A stretch of DNA of 64,000 nt from Shewanella schlegeliana (lineage in GTDB: Bacteria > Pseudomonadota > Gammaproteobacteria > Enterobacterales > Shewanellaceae): contig NZ_JAESVD010000008.1 in the NCBI RefSeq assembly GCF_016765635.1, positions 62,001 to 126,000 of the forward strand. Direction: 5' to 3'. Each line of letters opens with the position of its first letter. Position 1 is the stretch's first letter. Positions 49,913 through 59,056 of the stretch are shown one piece after another. The notes beneath the pieces are model-generated. The model made no database searches. It was not told the origin of the DNA and was given only the letters and a program-made list of their open reading frames with translations. The translations under genes and the position numbers were made by a program.

Positions 49913-51268
49913 TTACAGCGCACTACCATTAGCAATCATAGCGGCGCGGATCTCTGCAACATTTAGGTCACGGATGTGACTTTGGTTATCGATAGCTTGT
50001 ATTGCAGCTACGCCAGCGGCGTGGCCTAATTCAAAACATTGAGCGGTGACACGTGCAGAAGCTAACGCTTCATGCTCAGCACTAAGGCAGCGACCCGCAA
50101 CAATGATATTTTCGCCGACTTGAGGGACTAACGTCGCGAAGGGAATATCGTAGTAGTCATTCAATAACCAGTGTAGCTTTGGCTTATCGCCAGAGTGCAA
50201 CTCAATTGGCCAAGGTGTACGACAGATACCATCTTGCTGTTTGCGGCAGTTAACCACATCATCATTAGTTAGTGTCTTCACCCCTTTGATAGAGCGTGTC
50301 TGACGAATGCCGACTTCAACACCAGTATCAACCACATAGGCATTGTCACAACCCGGCACAAACTCATTAAGAAACTTGGCATAGGCACGAACTTGACGAC
50401 GCCCAAAGACTTCGGCTTCAGTAAAATCAACAGGGTCAATCACATTCAGCACTCGGCCATCTTGGCCAGCCAAGCGAGTCGCATTAACCATCAGCTCACC
50501 GGGGCGAGTTGTCGGGAAGATCCAGATCTTATGGCGTGGCAGTTCCCACCCCAGCTCGGTATTCGCTTTAAGAATGTTCTCAGTCACCTTCGGCGGACAG
50601 ATGGTGTCCATTCCGTAGTAATCCAAATACTGCTCCATATCCACACCCGCAATACGGAAGAACATGGTTGGATTTTGAATACGGCCTTCATCACCAAAAT
50701 AAGTATCTAGGCCTGCACGAGCGATGACTGCGGCATCACCCGATGCATCAATAATCATTTTTGCAAGAATGACGCTCTGGCCTGCATTTGATTCAATCAC
50801 CACACCCTTGAAAGTATCGCCATCCATAATCACGCCCGTTACAGCAGTGTGATACAAGATATTCACTCCTGCGGTCGTTAGCATGTCATCAGCAACTTCA
50901 CGCCACACTAGAGGATCATGAGTAACGGTAAAGGTCTTGCCATAGCGCTGCGGTGCGGTAACGCCGTTATTATCAGCCAGTGCGTTACGGAAACGCTCGG
51001 TAAAGCCGAATACAACTTGTTCAGGCTCGGCGGCTTCATCATCGGTCGCCATATACATGCCACAAATAGTGCCAGATAAACCTGCGACAGCAGCACCACC
51101 ACAAAAACCATACTTTTCAATTAAATAGGTATCTTTACCCGCCGCAGACGCGGTTTCTGCTGCAGCGACACCAGCAGGACCACCACCCACGACTAAGACA
51201 TCAATCTCAGCCAAGATAGGTAGTTGTGGCACCTGCTCAAAACGATTAATAATTTGCCAATTTTTCAT
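49913..51268 (-). CDS. FAD-dependent oxidoreductase (PF12831 type)
   Basis: About 451 residues from the ATG at 51268, preceded by GGAG. A longer frame upstream gives 20 residues unlike the family. FAD Rossmann motif IDVLVVGGGPAGVAAAETASAAGKDTYLIEK with CGGAAVAGLSG next to it; MIIDASGDAAVIARAGL; VEVGIRQTRSIKG; and a C-terminal VGENIIVAGRCLSAEHEALASARVTAQCFELGHAAGVAA flavin-closing segment. Upstream of the BCCT gene on the same strand, gap about 100 bp. A catabolic oxidation of the imported compound is the simplest role; substrate unknown. Confidence 0.85.
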   Translation of the reverse strand: MKNWQIINRFEQVPQLPILAEIDVLVVGGGPAGVAAAETASAAGKDTYLIEKYGFCGGAAVAGLSGTICGMYMATDDEAAEPEQVVFGFTERFRNALADNNGVTAPQRYGKTFTVTHDPLVWREVADDMLTTAGVNILYHTAVTGVIMDGDTFKGVVIESNAGQSVILAKMIIDASGDAAVIARAGLDTYFGDEGRIQNPTMFFRIAGVDMEQYLDYYGMDTICPPKVTENILKANTELGWELPRHKIWIFPTTRPGELMVNATRLAGQDGRVLNVIDPVDFTEAEVFGRRQVRAYAKFLNEFVPGCDNAYVVDTGVEVGIRQTRSIKGVKTLTNDDVVNCRKQQDGICRTPWPIELHSGDKPKLHWLLNDYYDIPFATLVPQVGENIIVAGRCLSAEHEALASARVTAQCFELGHAAGVAAIQAIDNQSHIRDLNVAEIRAAMIANGSAL

Positions 51269-51339
51269 TTTTGCTCCAATGGATACCGATATAGACCAGA
51301 TGAACACTAATACACAGCTAATATGCACCTGATATTCAT

Positions 51340-51351
51340 CTGATATATCAG
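51340..51351. promoter_or_regulatory. Candidate GntR-regulator operator
   Basis: A perfect 12-bp palindrome CTGATATATCAG, preceded by a half copy CTGATATTCAT, stands in the 180-bp region between the divergent FAD oxidoreductase and GntR genes. Position and symmetry suit autoregulation and control of the catabolic operon. Confidence 0.5.
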
Positions 51352-51446
51352 TTGTTGAGAGCTAATATATTCCTGTATCATGCAGCGAACAAGTGAAAGC
51401 TACAAAACCGTGATCTAGATTGCGAAGATAGAAAAGGAGTGTGACG

Positions 51447-52094
51447 ATGATCATTAATGACGTAGCGAATAAATCTGAATTTGCATACGACCAGCTAGAA
51501 AAGATGATTACTTTCAGGGAGCTTAAGCCTGGTTCCATGGTTAGTGAGAAGCAACTTTCAGAGCAGCTTGGTGTTGGCCGAACACCTGTTCGCGAAGCGC
51601 TACAACGTTTATCGTACGAGCGAATGGTAGAGATCCATCCTCGCCGCGGGATCCAAATTCCACAGATATCATTAGAAAGCCAGCTTAAAATTCTCGAGGT
51701 ACGTCGAGATGTTGAAGCGCTATGTGCTCGCTTTGCTGCAACGCGAGCCTCAGAGTCAGAAAAGATACGAATGACTAAGCTAGCGAGTCAATTAGAAGAT
51801 AATGCCGCCAAGCAAGATGATCTGATTTATGCCCAGTTGCTGAAGCAGATCCATATTTTATTAGTACAAGTCTCTAATAATGAATATTTGCAACTGGCGA
51901 TGGCGCCACTGCAGGGACTATCACGTCGTTTCTGGTTCGCCTACAAGAATGAATCTAGCGATCTGGCTGATGCAGCGTACTTACATGCGACCATACTGCG
52001 TAAAATTGTAGAGGGCGATCCCATTGCAGCAGTAGAAGCATCTTATGCGCTCAATGATTACCTCACCAACATGGCTCGCCGCACAATTAGTTAA
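51447..52094 (+). CDS. GntR-family transcriptional regulator (FadR/FCD subfamily)
   Basis: About 215 residues from the ATG at 51447 with AAGGAG upstream; a GTG two codons earlier is possible. An N-terminal winged helix (LKPGSMVSEKQLSEQLGVGRTPVREALQRLSYERMVEIHPRRGIQI) is followed by an all-helical FCD effector domain (LEVRRDVEALCARFAATRASE, then YLHATILRKIVEGDPIAAVEASYAL). Dimeric DNA-binding repressor or activator responding to a small carboxylate by family. Divergent from the FAD oxidoreductase/BCCT/enolase genes, and very likely their regulator. Confidence 0.92.
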   Translation: MIINDVANKSEFAYDQLEKMITFRELKPGSMVSEKQLSEQLGVGRTPVREALQRLSYERMVEIHPRRGIQIPQISLESQLKILEVRRDVEALCARFAATRASESEKIRMTKLASQLEDNAAKQDDLIYAQLLKQIHILLVQVSNNEYLQLAMAPLQGLSRRFWFAYKNESSDLADAAYLHATILRKIVEGDPIAAVEASYALNDYLTNMARRTIS

Positions 52095-52191
52095 AATAAG
52101 CACTACCCCAACCATAGTGGAGTCGTCTCAGGCTCCATTACATCTGCTCATCTGATAATGATTTTCTCAAATTGAAAACGATGAAGGAGAG

Positions 52192-52293
52192 GTGTTTGAG
52201 CAATGGCTATCTGAGTCGATGCAAAGCTCTACTGACGTAGGCGATTACCTGCTAGTAAGTTATTCACGTATATTCTGTAAGAAAGGCATCTGA
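52192..52293 (+). pseudogene. Possible gene remnant (33-codon frame)
   Basis: An open frame starting with GTG or upstream reads VFEQWLSESMQSSTDVGDYL, then LVSYSRIFCKKGI and a stop. Composition looks protein-like, but the frame has no convincing start and is closed by a stop just before, so it may be the tail of a lost gene. No family recognised. Confidence 0.2.
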
Positions 52294-52330
52294 CCTACGG
52301 CGAATATAATTACAATATCAGCAAAGGCAG

Positions 52331-52615
52331 ATGGCACAGTCCGTGGTCAACTTTGACGAGACCAGCTTTAACGCCAAATTTGTGGTGGCACTACTACTGG
52401 GGTTAGCGGTTATCGCGGCCTATTATAGTAGTGAGAACCTTATCTGTGCATCTGTTCTTGGGGCAATCATGGCAACCGTTTCCGGCCTAAACTTACGTAA
52501 TAAACGCCGCAACCTAAAAGCGGCAAATCAGGTCATTAAACCTATCATGGACACCCTATATCGGGGTCGCTATGGCAAACAGCAACTTTTAGAATTCTTG
52601 CAGAAGCTAAGCTAG
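52331..52615 (+). CDS. Hypothetical small inner-membrane protein
   Basis: A 94-residue protein with two closely spaced hydrophobic stretches (FVVALLLGLAVIAAYYSS and LICASVLGAIMATVSGL, about 17-56). A basic cytosolic tail follows (NLRNKRRNLKAANQVIKPIMDTLYRGRYGKQQLLEFLQKL). By the positive-inside rule both ends lie in the cytosol. Family not recognised. Terminator follows directly. Confidence 0.65.
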   Translation: MAQSVVNFDETSFNAKFVVALLLGLAVIAAYYSSENLICASVLGAIMATVSGLNLRNKRRNLKAANQVIKPIMDTLYRGRYGKQQLLEFLQKLS

Positions 52616-52639
52616 AGTAGAACTAGAGTTAAGCTAACA

Positions 52640-52664
52640 AGCCAGCATCAATTGCTGGCTTTTT
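52640..52664 (+). terminator. Terminator after the small membrane protein gene
   Basis: AGCCAGCA/TGCTGGCT hairpin followed by TTTTT. Confidence 0.8.
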
Positions 52665-52706
52665 CTTCAATATTATCGCGATAGGCATAGACTTAACTCA
52701 AACAAC

Positions 52707-53375
52707 CTACTCAGGAATGGGTTTCTTCTCAGCTTCTCGCTTTAGCTCATCAGCTTTTTTACGAGCATCATCTTCATACCTGTCGGCATCCTCTCTCGCA
52801 TCACGCGCATCTTGCTTGGCCTCTTTCATATCTTGGTCAACATCTTTACGAGCCTCACGCTCATACCTGTCGGCATCCTCTCTCGCATCGCGCGCATCCT
52901 GCTTGGCCTCTTTCATATCCTTGTCCACAGCTTTACGAGCATCACGATCATACCTGTCGGCATCCTCTCTCGCATCGCGCGCATCCTGCTTAGCCTCTTT
53001 CATATCCTTATCCGCAGCTTTACGAGCATCACGCTCATATCTGTCGGCATCCTTTCTCGCATCACGCGCATCCTGCTTAGCCTCTTTCATATCCTTGTCC
53101 GCAGCTTTACGAGCATCACGATCATACCTATCGGCCTCTTTGCTTGCTTCGTGTGCATCCTTCTTGGCTTCTCGCATATCCTTGTCTGCAGCTTTACGGG
53201 CCTCACGTTCATACTTGTCGGCCTCCTTTTTCGCTTTCCTAGCCTCTTTCTCAGCTTCTTTCTGAGCCTGCTTCTCAGCTTTTTCCGGTGGCTCGGCCAT
53301 CGCACTCGACGATAATGCAGCTAAAAACGTAGATACAACTAGTGCTTTTATCAGTTCAGTTACTCTCATATTCAA
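52707..53375 (-). CDS. Exported protein of six 29-residue charged repeats
   Basis: A 222-residue protein with a signal peptide (about 1-27, ending SSAMA). The mature chain is almost only Ala, Lys, Asp, Glu and Arg. It holds six tandem repeats of exactly 29 residues (87 bp; unit like DADRYERDARKAADKDMKEA plus KQDARDARE), at 87-bp spacing from about 52781 to 53216. The unit is strongly helix-forming with ordered i to i+4 salt bridges, so it should make a long straight or coiled helix in the periplasm or on the surface. No family recognised. Long antisense frames over it are an effect of its composition. Confidence 0.75.
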   Translation of the reverse strand: MNMRVTELIKALVVSTFLAALSSSAMAEPPEKAEKQAQKEAEKEARKAKKEADKYEREARKAADKDMREAKKDAHEASKEADRYDRDARKAADKDMKEAKQDARDARKDADRYERDARKAADKDMKEAKQDARDAREDADRYDRDARKAVDKDMKEAKQDARDAREDADRYEREARKDVDQDMKEAKQDARDAREDADRYEDDARKKADELKREAEKKPIPE

Positions 53376-53747
53376 ACTCCGTTGTTGCCCGGCATATCCA
53401 CCACAGCCGTTTGTCTAACCAATCCAATGATTCAGGACCGACTCAAATGAAAACTCATCTCAATTTATTATAGCCAAGCTGAAAAAATGAGCCCTTAAAA
53501 GAGGATGAAATCAGCATTTTGCTCGGTTTTTACGCGCTCACAAATACAAATTCGAGATATATAAATAAATATTAATCTTATTTGCGTATTTTTCCCTCTT
53601 TCAAGGATATCCCAGAGATAAATAAGTGTGGCAGTATATGCCGCCGACACAGGCGTATAAAAATCAAAAATAGCTCAATAAAAATAAAAACTTAGTAACA
53701 AATTGATAGTTAAAAAATAACGCTTTACTCTATTTTCTAGGAGTCAT
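53376..53747. other. Intergenic region, divergent promoters
   Basis: AT-rich gap between the divergent repeat-protein and gltS genes. No gene, clear operator or terminator was recognised. Confidence 0.4.
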
Positions 53748-54971
53748 ATGAATACAACCTTTACAATTGGCGAACTAGAGTCGTTTCTAGTCGCGATTCT
53801 AGTGCTATTTATTGGCCACGCGGTCAATCGCTATATTCCAATCTTAAAGAAATATAATATCCCCGAACCCATCGTCGGCGGTTTAATCATTGCCGCAATA
53901 ATTACAGTTCTACACTTTAACAATGTAACCGTGGCATTTAGCCTATCGATGCAAAACACCTTGATGTTGATGTTCTTCAGCACCGTAGGTTTAGCGGCGA
54001 ACTACAAACTTCTACTCAAGGGAGGCAGCAAGGTATTTCTATTCTTAGGTGTTGCCTCCTTGTTCATCGTGATTCAAAACATAGTCGGTGTAGGCCTAGC
54101 CAATGTATTGGGTCTAGAGTCATTTATGGGCCTAATCGCAGGCTCTATCACCCTCTCTGGCGGACATGGCACTGGCGCTGCCTGGGCTGATACTTTCCAG
54201 ACTGAGTATGGAATTAATACTCTTGAGTTTGCTATGGCTGCTGCAACATTTGGCTTGGTCATGGGTGGTATTATCGGCGGCCCAGTGGCGCAGCGACTCA
54301 TCAATAAAAATAACCTAGTATCGTCATACGGAGTTGGCGGCAACCATCATAAAGACCATCCAGACCTAGTTACCTATGACCAGCTTGAAGAGGATAGAGT
54401 GACGGCTAAAAGCGTTCTTGAAATCCTGTTTATCATGCTGCTCTGTGTGGCTGGTGCTAAATGGACCACGGCACTCATTGAGGCTGTGGGTGCAAACTGG
54501 CTGAAAATGCCTGAGTTTGTCTATGCGCTATTTATTGGTGTGATCATCACTAACCTTACCGAGATCTCTCGCGGCTATAAGATCAACAGTGAATGTGTCG
54601 ATGTGCTCGGTTCTGTGTCCTTAGCGCTATTCCTATCTATGGCTTTGATGAACCTAAAGCTGTGGGAGATTTTTGACCTTGCCATACCATTGCTTATCAT
54701 CTTAGTAGTACAGACAGCGGTACTTGCGTTGTTTGCCTACTTCGTGACATTTAGAATGATGGGCAGCAACTATGACGCGGCCGTGATGGCTGGCGGTCAC
54801 TGTGGCTTCGGCCTAGGTGCAACACCAACTGCCGTAATGAACATGGGCGCCTTAGTATCAAGAACTGGCCCATCACCACAGGCCTTTATGGTTGTGCCAA
54901 TTGTTGGCGCCTTCTTCGTGGATATCGTCAACGCGGTGATCCTAAAAGGCTTTATGGTTTTTGTTGGTTAA
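53748..54971 (+). CDS. gltS: Sodium/glutamate symporter (GltS)
   Basis: A 407-residue inner-membrane carrier of the ESS family taking up glutamate with sodium. Family segments are LFIGHAVNRYIPILKKYNIPEPIVGGLI near the N-terminus, the first re-entrant loop GSITLSGGHGTGAAWA, and the second GGHCGFGLGATPTAVMNM. They are separated by a cytosolic loop (about 195-220). AGGAG precedes the ATG. Length is normal. Terminator follows; the composite repeat begins some 80 bp beyond. Confidence 0.95.
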   Translation: MNTTFTIGELESFLVAILVLFIGHAVNRYIPILKKYNIPEPIVGGLIIAAIITVLHFNNVTVAFSLSMQNTLMLMFFSTVGLAANYKLLLKGGSKVFLFLGVASLFIVIQNIVGVGLANVLGLESFMGLIAGSITLSGGHGTGAAWADTFQTEYGINTLEFAMAAATFGLVMGGIIGGPVAQRLINKNNLVSSYGVGGNHHKDHPDLVTYDQLEEDRVTAKSVLEILFIMLLCVAGAKWTTALIEAVGANWLKMPEFVYALFIGVIITNLTEISRGYKINSECVDVLGSVSLALFLSMALMNLKLWEIFDLAIPLLIILVVQTAVLALFAYFVTFRMMGSNYDAAVMAGGHCGFGLGATPTAVMNMGALVSRTGPSPQAFMVVPIVGAFFVDIVNAVILKGFMVFVG

Positions 54972-55002
54972 GTGTCAATAGCAAGCAACATTCATAACCA
55001 TA

Positions 55003-55033
55003 AAAAAGCCAGCGATTAACGCTGGCTTTTTAG
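55003..55033 (+). terminator. Terminator after gltS
   Basis: AAAAAGCCAGCG/CGCTGGCTTTTT hairpin. Confidence 0.85.
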
Positions 55034-55055
55034 TCTTTGCTTTATTAAAGAAGGG

Positions 55056-55480
55056 GCTAGGTTCTAGAACGCTTCACTGCGAGGACGGGCTCCGCCCTGC
55101 TAGAAACAGCAAAAGCGTGACGGGCTAAAGCCCGACCTACAACAAACAGCACTAAACCTGCTTTTCTTATCTCAGCTTTCATCGTCTTTGCTTTATAAAG
55201 AAGGGTCTAGGCTCTAGGGCGCTTCGCTTCGAGGACGGGCTCCGCCCTGCTAGGGAAATTAAAAAGCCCGACTTACAAAGTAAAATTAAAACCGCTTTTC
55301 TTATTCTTAGCTTTAATCGTCTTTGCTTGTACCGTCTTAGCCTTTCCTAGAACCTATAACCTAGCACCTTTCTTTGCCTATCTTTTCCGTAAGCACAGCG
55401 TTCCGTCAGTGACACCGTCACGTTCGTAAGGCCGCAGGCCGACCTGCTTTGCCTTTCCTAGAACCTCGAACCTTCTGTGC
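55056..55480. repeat. Composite intergenic repeat, copy 3 (two tandem units)
   Basis: Two successive units are seen. The first (from about 55056) has GGTTCTAGAACGCTTC, GGGCTCCGCCC and a REP-like palindrome TGACGGGCTAAAGCCCGACC ending in CTAC (55118-55140). The second (from about 55202) has the same opening, GGGCTCCGCCC and a decayed palindrome AAGCCCGACTTAC (55264-55276). Then follow GTGACACCGTCACG, AGGCCGCAGGCCGACC and CCTAGAACCTCGAACC. The right end runs into the 3' end of the DMT transporter gene, which ends within it. Confidence 0.8.
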
Positions 55481-56384
55481 TTTTCCGTTCGGCTCTTACC
55501 GTCTCAACTTGTACCGCCTTGGCCTGCTCTGCCTTCGCAAATCGACGCGATAATTTGATATACAGAAATAGCGACACAAATATCACCCCACCGCCTATCA
55601 ATTTTTGTGGCTCAAGCGTCTCTCCAAGCATGGTAATACTCAACAGCAGCGTCCAAACAGGCTCTAAGATCATCAGCAGCGCCGCAGTTTCCATGCTCAC
55701 CTTATACTGTCCCATCGTCTGTAATAGATAGCGTACAGAGGTGGCAATTAGGGTCGAAATAGCAAACCAGATAATCAGATTACTGGAAAACTCTATGGAA
55801 TGTGGCTGAGTGAACGCGGCATATACAAGGCCCACTAAGCCAACAACAAATAGCTGCAAGCAGATAGAAACCAGCGGCTTTAAATTGCCACTAATGCGTT
55901 TGTTCATCACAAAGTGCACTGAAAGCAGTGCCGATGCCAGCAAGAACAGCAACTGGCTCGCTTCCATCCGCCAGCCGTTAGTTAGGCTCAATAGCATCAT
56001 GCCAGTAACACTCACTGGCAGTGCAATCCAAAAGGCACGGTTGGGTTTAACTTGAAACAGTAGCCAAGCGGTCAGCGGCGCGATAATCATCGCAAGGCTC
56101 ATAATGAACGCCCCCTCTGACAAGCTATCACTTATCGATACCGCATAGATCCAAACTTGCAGCGCCAGTCCAAGAAAAACGCCGACGCCACAGGCCGATA
56201 ACACCTGCTTCATACTGAGTTTCAGCAGGCTTTTATAGCAAAAAGGCAGTAAAACTAGACTTGCCAATAGAAAGCGAGAGCCAATAAATAGCTCCCCAGG
56301 CATAGATTGCACCACTAGCTTTGAGGCAACCCAGCCCACTGCAGCCAACAGGGTGGCGATAAATAGATACAAAACACCGCGCAT
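55458..56384 (-). CDS. DMT/EamA-family transporter
   Basis: About 308 residues from the ATG at 56384 with AAGAG upstream; a TTG 11 codons earlier is less likely. Ten hydrophobic helices in two EamA halves (LFIATLLAAVGWVASKLVVQSMPGELFIGSRFLLASLVLLP and LMILEPVWTLLLSITMLGETLEPQKLIGGGVIFVSLFLYIKL). A putative metabolite exporter; substrate unknown. The last 25 or so residues after the final helix (AKAEQAKAVQVETVRAERKS..) are polar. The closing GSRF plus stop lies inside the composite repeat's right edge, so the tail probably arose when the repeat landed here. Confidence 0.85.
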   Translation of the reverse strand: MRGVLYLFIATLLAAVGWVASKLVVQSMPGELFIGSRFLLASLVLLPFCYKSLLKLSMKQVLSACGVGVFLGLALQVWIYAVSISDSLSEGAFIMSLAMIIAPLTAWLLFQVKPNRAFWIALPVSVTGMMLLSLTNGWRMEASQLLFLLASALLSVHFVMNKRISGNLKPLVSICLQLFVVGLVGLVYAAFTQPHSIEFSSNLIIWFAISTLIATSVRYLLQTMGQYKVSMETAALLMILEPVWTLLLSITMLGETLEPQKLIGGGVIFVSLFLYIKLSRRFAKAEQAKAVQVETVRAERKSTEGSRF

Positions 56385-56579
56385 TACTTGCACTCTTAAA
56401 AAGGGGCTAATAGCCAATTGAAATGGGATCTCAACACGCAGTGCCGTTTAATAAAATGCGCCGCGCTAAAAACAAAATAGCAATCCCATCTACATAGGAT
56501 TGCTATCATTCAACAATGTGGATTTTAAAACAGGTCTAGCTATTAAAGCTACTGAGAATACTCACAATAACAGCACCAA

Positions 56580-56623
56580 CAAAAAAGCGAACCTATGGTT
56601 GATGCCAAAAGGTTCGCTTTTTA
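56580..56623 (-). terminator. Terminator after the OsmC/YcaO gene
   Basis: AAAAAGCGAACCT/AGGTTCGCTTTTT stem with T run on the minus strand. Confidence 0.85.
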
Positions 56624-56656
56624 AAGACTAAGCTAATCGCCAAGCCTCTCAAGCAG

Positions 56657-58843
56657 TTACTTAGCAGCCGCCTTCGCTCGGGCGCTATGTAGCTTCTTGT
56701 AGCTTTCAATCAAGCGTAAGTGTGGCTCAATGCCTTCAAGCGCCATGCTGGTCTTGGTTAGACCGAAGAAGCGTACTTCGCCGCTCACTGAACCTATGAC
56801 GTTTTGCATCACCTCGATACCGAACATGCGGTTAAAGCTATGGATAAAGTGCTCTAGCTCTAGCTCGTCGTCCATTTCAACTTCAAGCACCGCACTGACC
56901 GCTTGATAGAACAAGCCGCGCTCAACGGTATTGTCGTTATACTGTAGGAAGTCACCTACCAGCTCCATCGCCTCTTCAGCTGCGCCAAGAGCAAGATAGA
57001 TTAAGATCTTAAGTTCGATAATAGTTAACTGACCCCAAACCGTGTTCTCATCGAAGACGATACCGATCATGGTGCGAATGTCAGTGTAGTTATCTAACTG
57101 GCTTTCTTCTAAGCGGTTAACCAAGTCCACCAGCTCATCATCAGACAGTGAGTGCAGATTTAAGATGTCTTCACGGTAATCGAGTGCCTTGTTGGTGTTA
57201 TCCCAAATCAGGTCATCCACCAGGTAAACTTCAGAGAAGCCCGGAACCAACATACGACAAGCCGACGCGCCAAGCTGATCAAATTCAGCTGTGTACACCT
57301 CTTTACCTAAAGTTTTTAAGATGCCGAAAAGGCCATCGGCTTCCTCTTGGTTAGTCCCAGAGAAATCCCACTCACAGAACTCATAGTCATGCTTGCTGCT
57401 AAAGAAGCGCCATGAGATCACGCCCGTTGAATCGATAAAGTGCTCGACGAAGTTTTCAGGCTCAGTCACCGCCATGCTGTTAAAGGTAGGCTTAGGCACA
57501 TCGTTTAAACCTTCGAAGCTACGACCCTGTAGTAACTCAGTTAAGCTACGCTCCAGTGCCACTTCAAAGCTTGGATGCGCGCCAAATGAAGCAAATACGC
57601 CACCGGTTTTCGGGTTCATCAAGGTTACGCACATCACAGGGAACTGACCACCGAGTGAAGCGTCTTTCACCACGACTGGGAAGCCCTGCTCTTCTAGACC
57701 GTTAATACCCGCAAGAATGCTTGGGTACTTCTCTAGCACTTGCATCGGCACATCTGGCAATACGATTTCTTGCTCGATGATTTGACGCTTAACTGCGCGC
57801 TCAAAGATTTCAGACAGACACTGAACCTGTGCTTCTTGCAGGTTGTTACCTGCACTCATACCGTTACTTAGGAACAAGTTTTCAATCAGGTTCGATGGGA
57901 AGTACACGGTTTCGCCATCTGAATGTCGTGTGTAAGGAATAGTACAAATACCGCGGTCGATATTACCTGAGTTGGTATCAATCAGATTCGAGCCACCTAG
58001 CTCCCCTTCTGGGTTGTAGATAGCTAGACAGTAATCATCGAGCATGCCTGCGGGTAGTGAATCGTCATCTTCTAACTCGAACCATTTCTCGTTCGGGTAA
58101 TGCACGAACTCACTGTTAGCGATCTCTTCACCGAAGAACTGGTCGTTATAGAAGAAGTTGCAGTTTAGACGCTCGATAAACTCGCCTAATGCCGAGCATA
58201 GAGCGCTCTCTTTCGTCGCGCCTTTACCATTGGTAAAACACATAGGTGAAGCAGCATCACGGATATGCAGTGACCACACGTTTGGCACGATATTGCGCCA
58301 AGATGAGATCTCAATCTTCATGCCTAAATCAGCCAGCATACCAGTCATATTGGCAATGGTTTGCTCAAGCGGCAGGTCTTTACCCAAGATATAGGTGCTA
58401 GCATCACTGTCGCTTTGGCCCATCAACATGGCGTTAGCGTCGGCATCTAGGTTTTCAACGGTTTCAATCTTAAACTCAGGTCCAGTCTGTACCACTTTCT
58501 TCACGGTACAACGCTCAATCGAGCGCAAAATGCCTTGGCGATCTTTATCAGAGATATCCTCTGGTAACTCAACCTGAACTTGGAAAATCTGGTTATAGCG
58601 ATCTTCTGGATCGACAATGTTGTTCTGCGACAGTCTGATGTTTTCAGTAGGAATATCGCGAGCCTTGCAGTACACCTTGATAAAGTAAGCCGCACACAGT
58701 GCTGACGATGCTAAGAAGTAATCGAAAGGACTTGGCGCAGAGCCATCACCTTTGTAGCGAATAGGCTGGTCGGCCGTAACGGTGAAGTCGTCAAACTTGG
58801 CTTCGAGTCTCAAGTTGTCGAGAAAGTTAACTTTGATTTCCAT
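56657..58843 (-). CDS. OsmC-like / YcaO fusion protein
   Basis: A 728-residue protein. Residues about 1-140 are an OsmC/Ohr-type domain with the redox cysteine pair (SSALCAAYFIKVYC region and SIERCTVKK). Residues about 165-560 are a YcaO domain, an ATP-using cyclodehydratase-like fold (KESALCSALGEFIERLNCNFFYND, GMSAGNNLQEAQVQCLSEIFERAVK with the ATP/Mg Glu-rich helices). The C-terminal ~150 residues are helical (IIELKILIYLALGAAEEAMELVGDFLQYNDNT). E. coli YcaO lacks the OsmC part and aids RimO methylthiolation of ribosomal protein S12. A similar assistance or a thiol-linked peptide modification is possible. No precursor peptide is seen next to it. Confidence 0.92.
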   Translation of the reverse strand: MEIKVNFLDNLRLEAKFDDFTVTADQPIRYKGDGSAPSPFDYFLASSALCAAYFIKVYCKARDIPTENIRLSQNNIVDPEDRYNQIFQVQVELPEDISDKDRQGILRSIERCTVKKVVQTGPEFKIETVENLDADANAMLMGQSDSDASTYILGKDLPLEQTIANMTGMLADLGMKIEISSWRNIVPNVWSLHIRDAASPMCFTNGKGATKESALCSALGEFIERLNCNFFYNDQFFGEEIANSEFVHYPNEKWFELEDDDSLPAGMLDDYCLAIYNPEGELGGSNLIDTNSGNIDRGICTIPYTRHSDGETVYFPSNLIENLFLSNGMSAGNNLQEAQVQCLSEIFERAVKRQIIEQEIVLPDVPMQVLEKYPSILAGINGLEEQGFPVVVKDASLGGQFPVMCVTLMNPKTGGVFASFGAHPSFEVALERSLTELLQGRSFEGLNDVPKPTFNSMAVTEPENFVEHFIDSTGVISWRFFSSKHDYEFCEWDFSGTNQEEADGLFGILKTLGKEVYTAEFDQLGASACRMLVPGFSEVYLVDDLIWDNTNKALDYREDILNLHSLSDDELVDLVNRLEESQLDNYTDIRTMIGIVFDENTVWGQLTIIELKILIYLALGAAEEAMELVGDFLQYNDNTVERGLFYQAVSAVLEVEMDDELELEHFIHSFNRMFGIEVMQNVIGSVSGEVRFFGLTKTSMALEGIEPHLRLIESYKKLHSARAKAAAK

Positions 58844-59056
58844 TGAATATGATTTCCACTTAATAGCGAGCGTCGCCCTTGGCTCAAATATGAGTCTTGA
58901 GGCCAGATGAACTTAATGAGGGGAATTATCGGTGTTTTTCGCGCATTAGTCTTGGGTTAATTACAGAAAAGCTCAGATTAGCGACAATGAAGCGCAAACA
59001 CAGCTGACCGACATAGGGCTAATACAGCAAGGTTATAAACTGTAGCAACAGCTAGA

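Noticed and set aside
52750..53220. Regular 87-bp direct repeats that could look like a CRISPR array
   Set aside because: The repeats tile without spacers and encode six in-frame 29-residue units of an exported protein.
52717..53315. Two long plus-strand frames rich in Ser/Leu/Ile
   Set aside because: Antisense of the charged-repeat gene; the repeat composition keeps them open.
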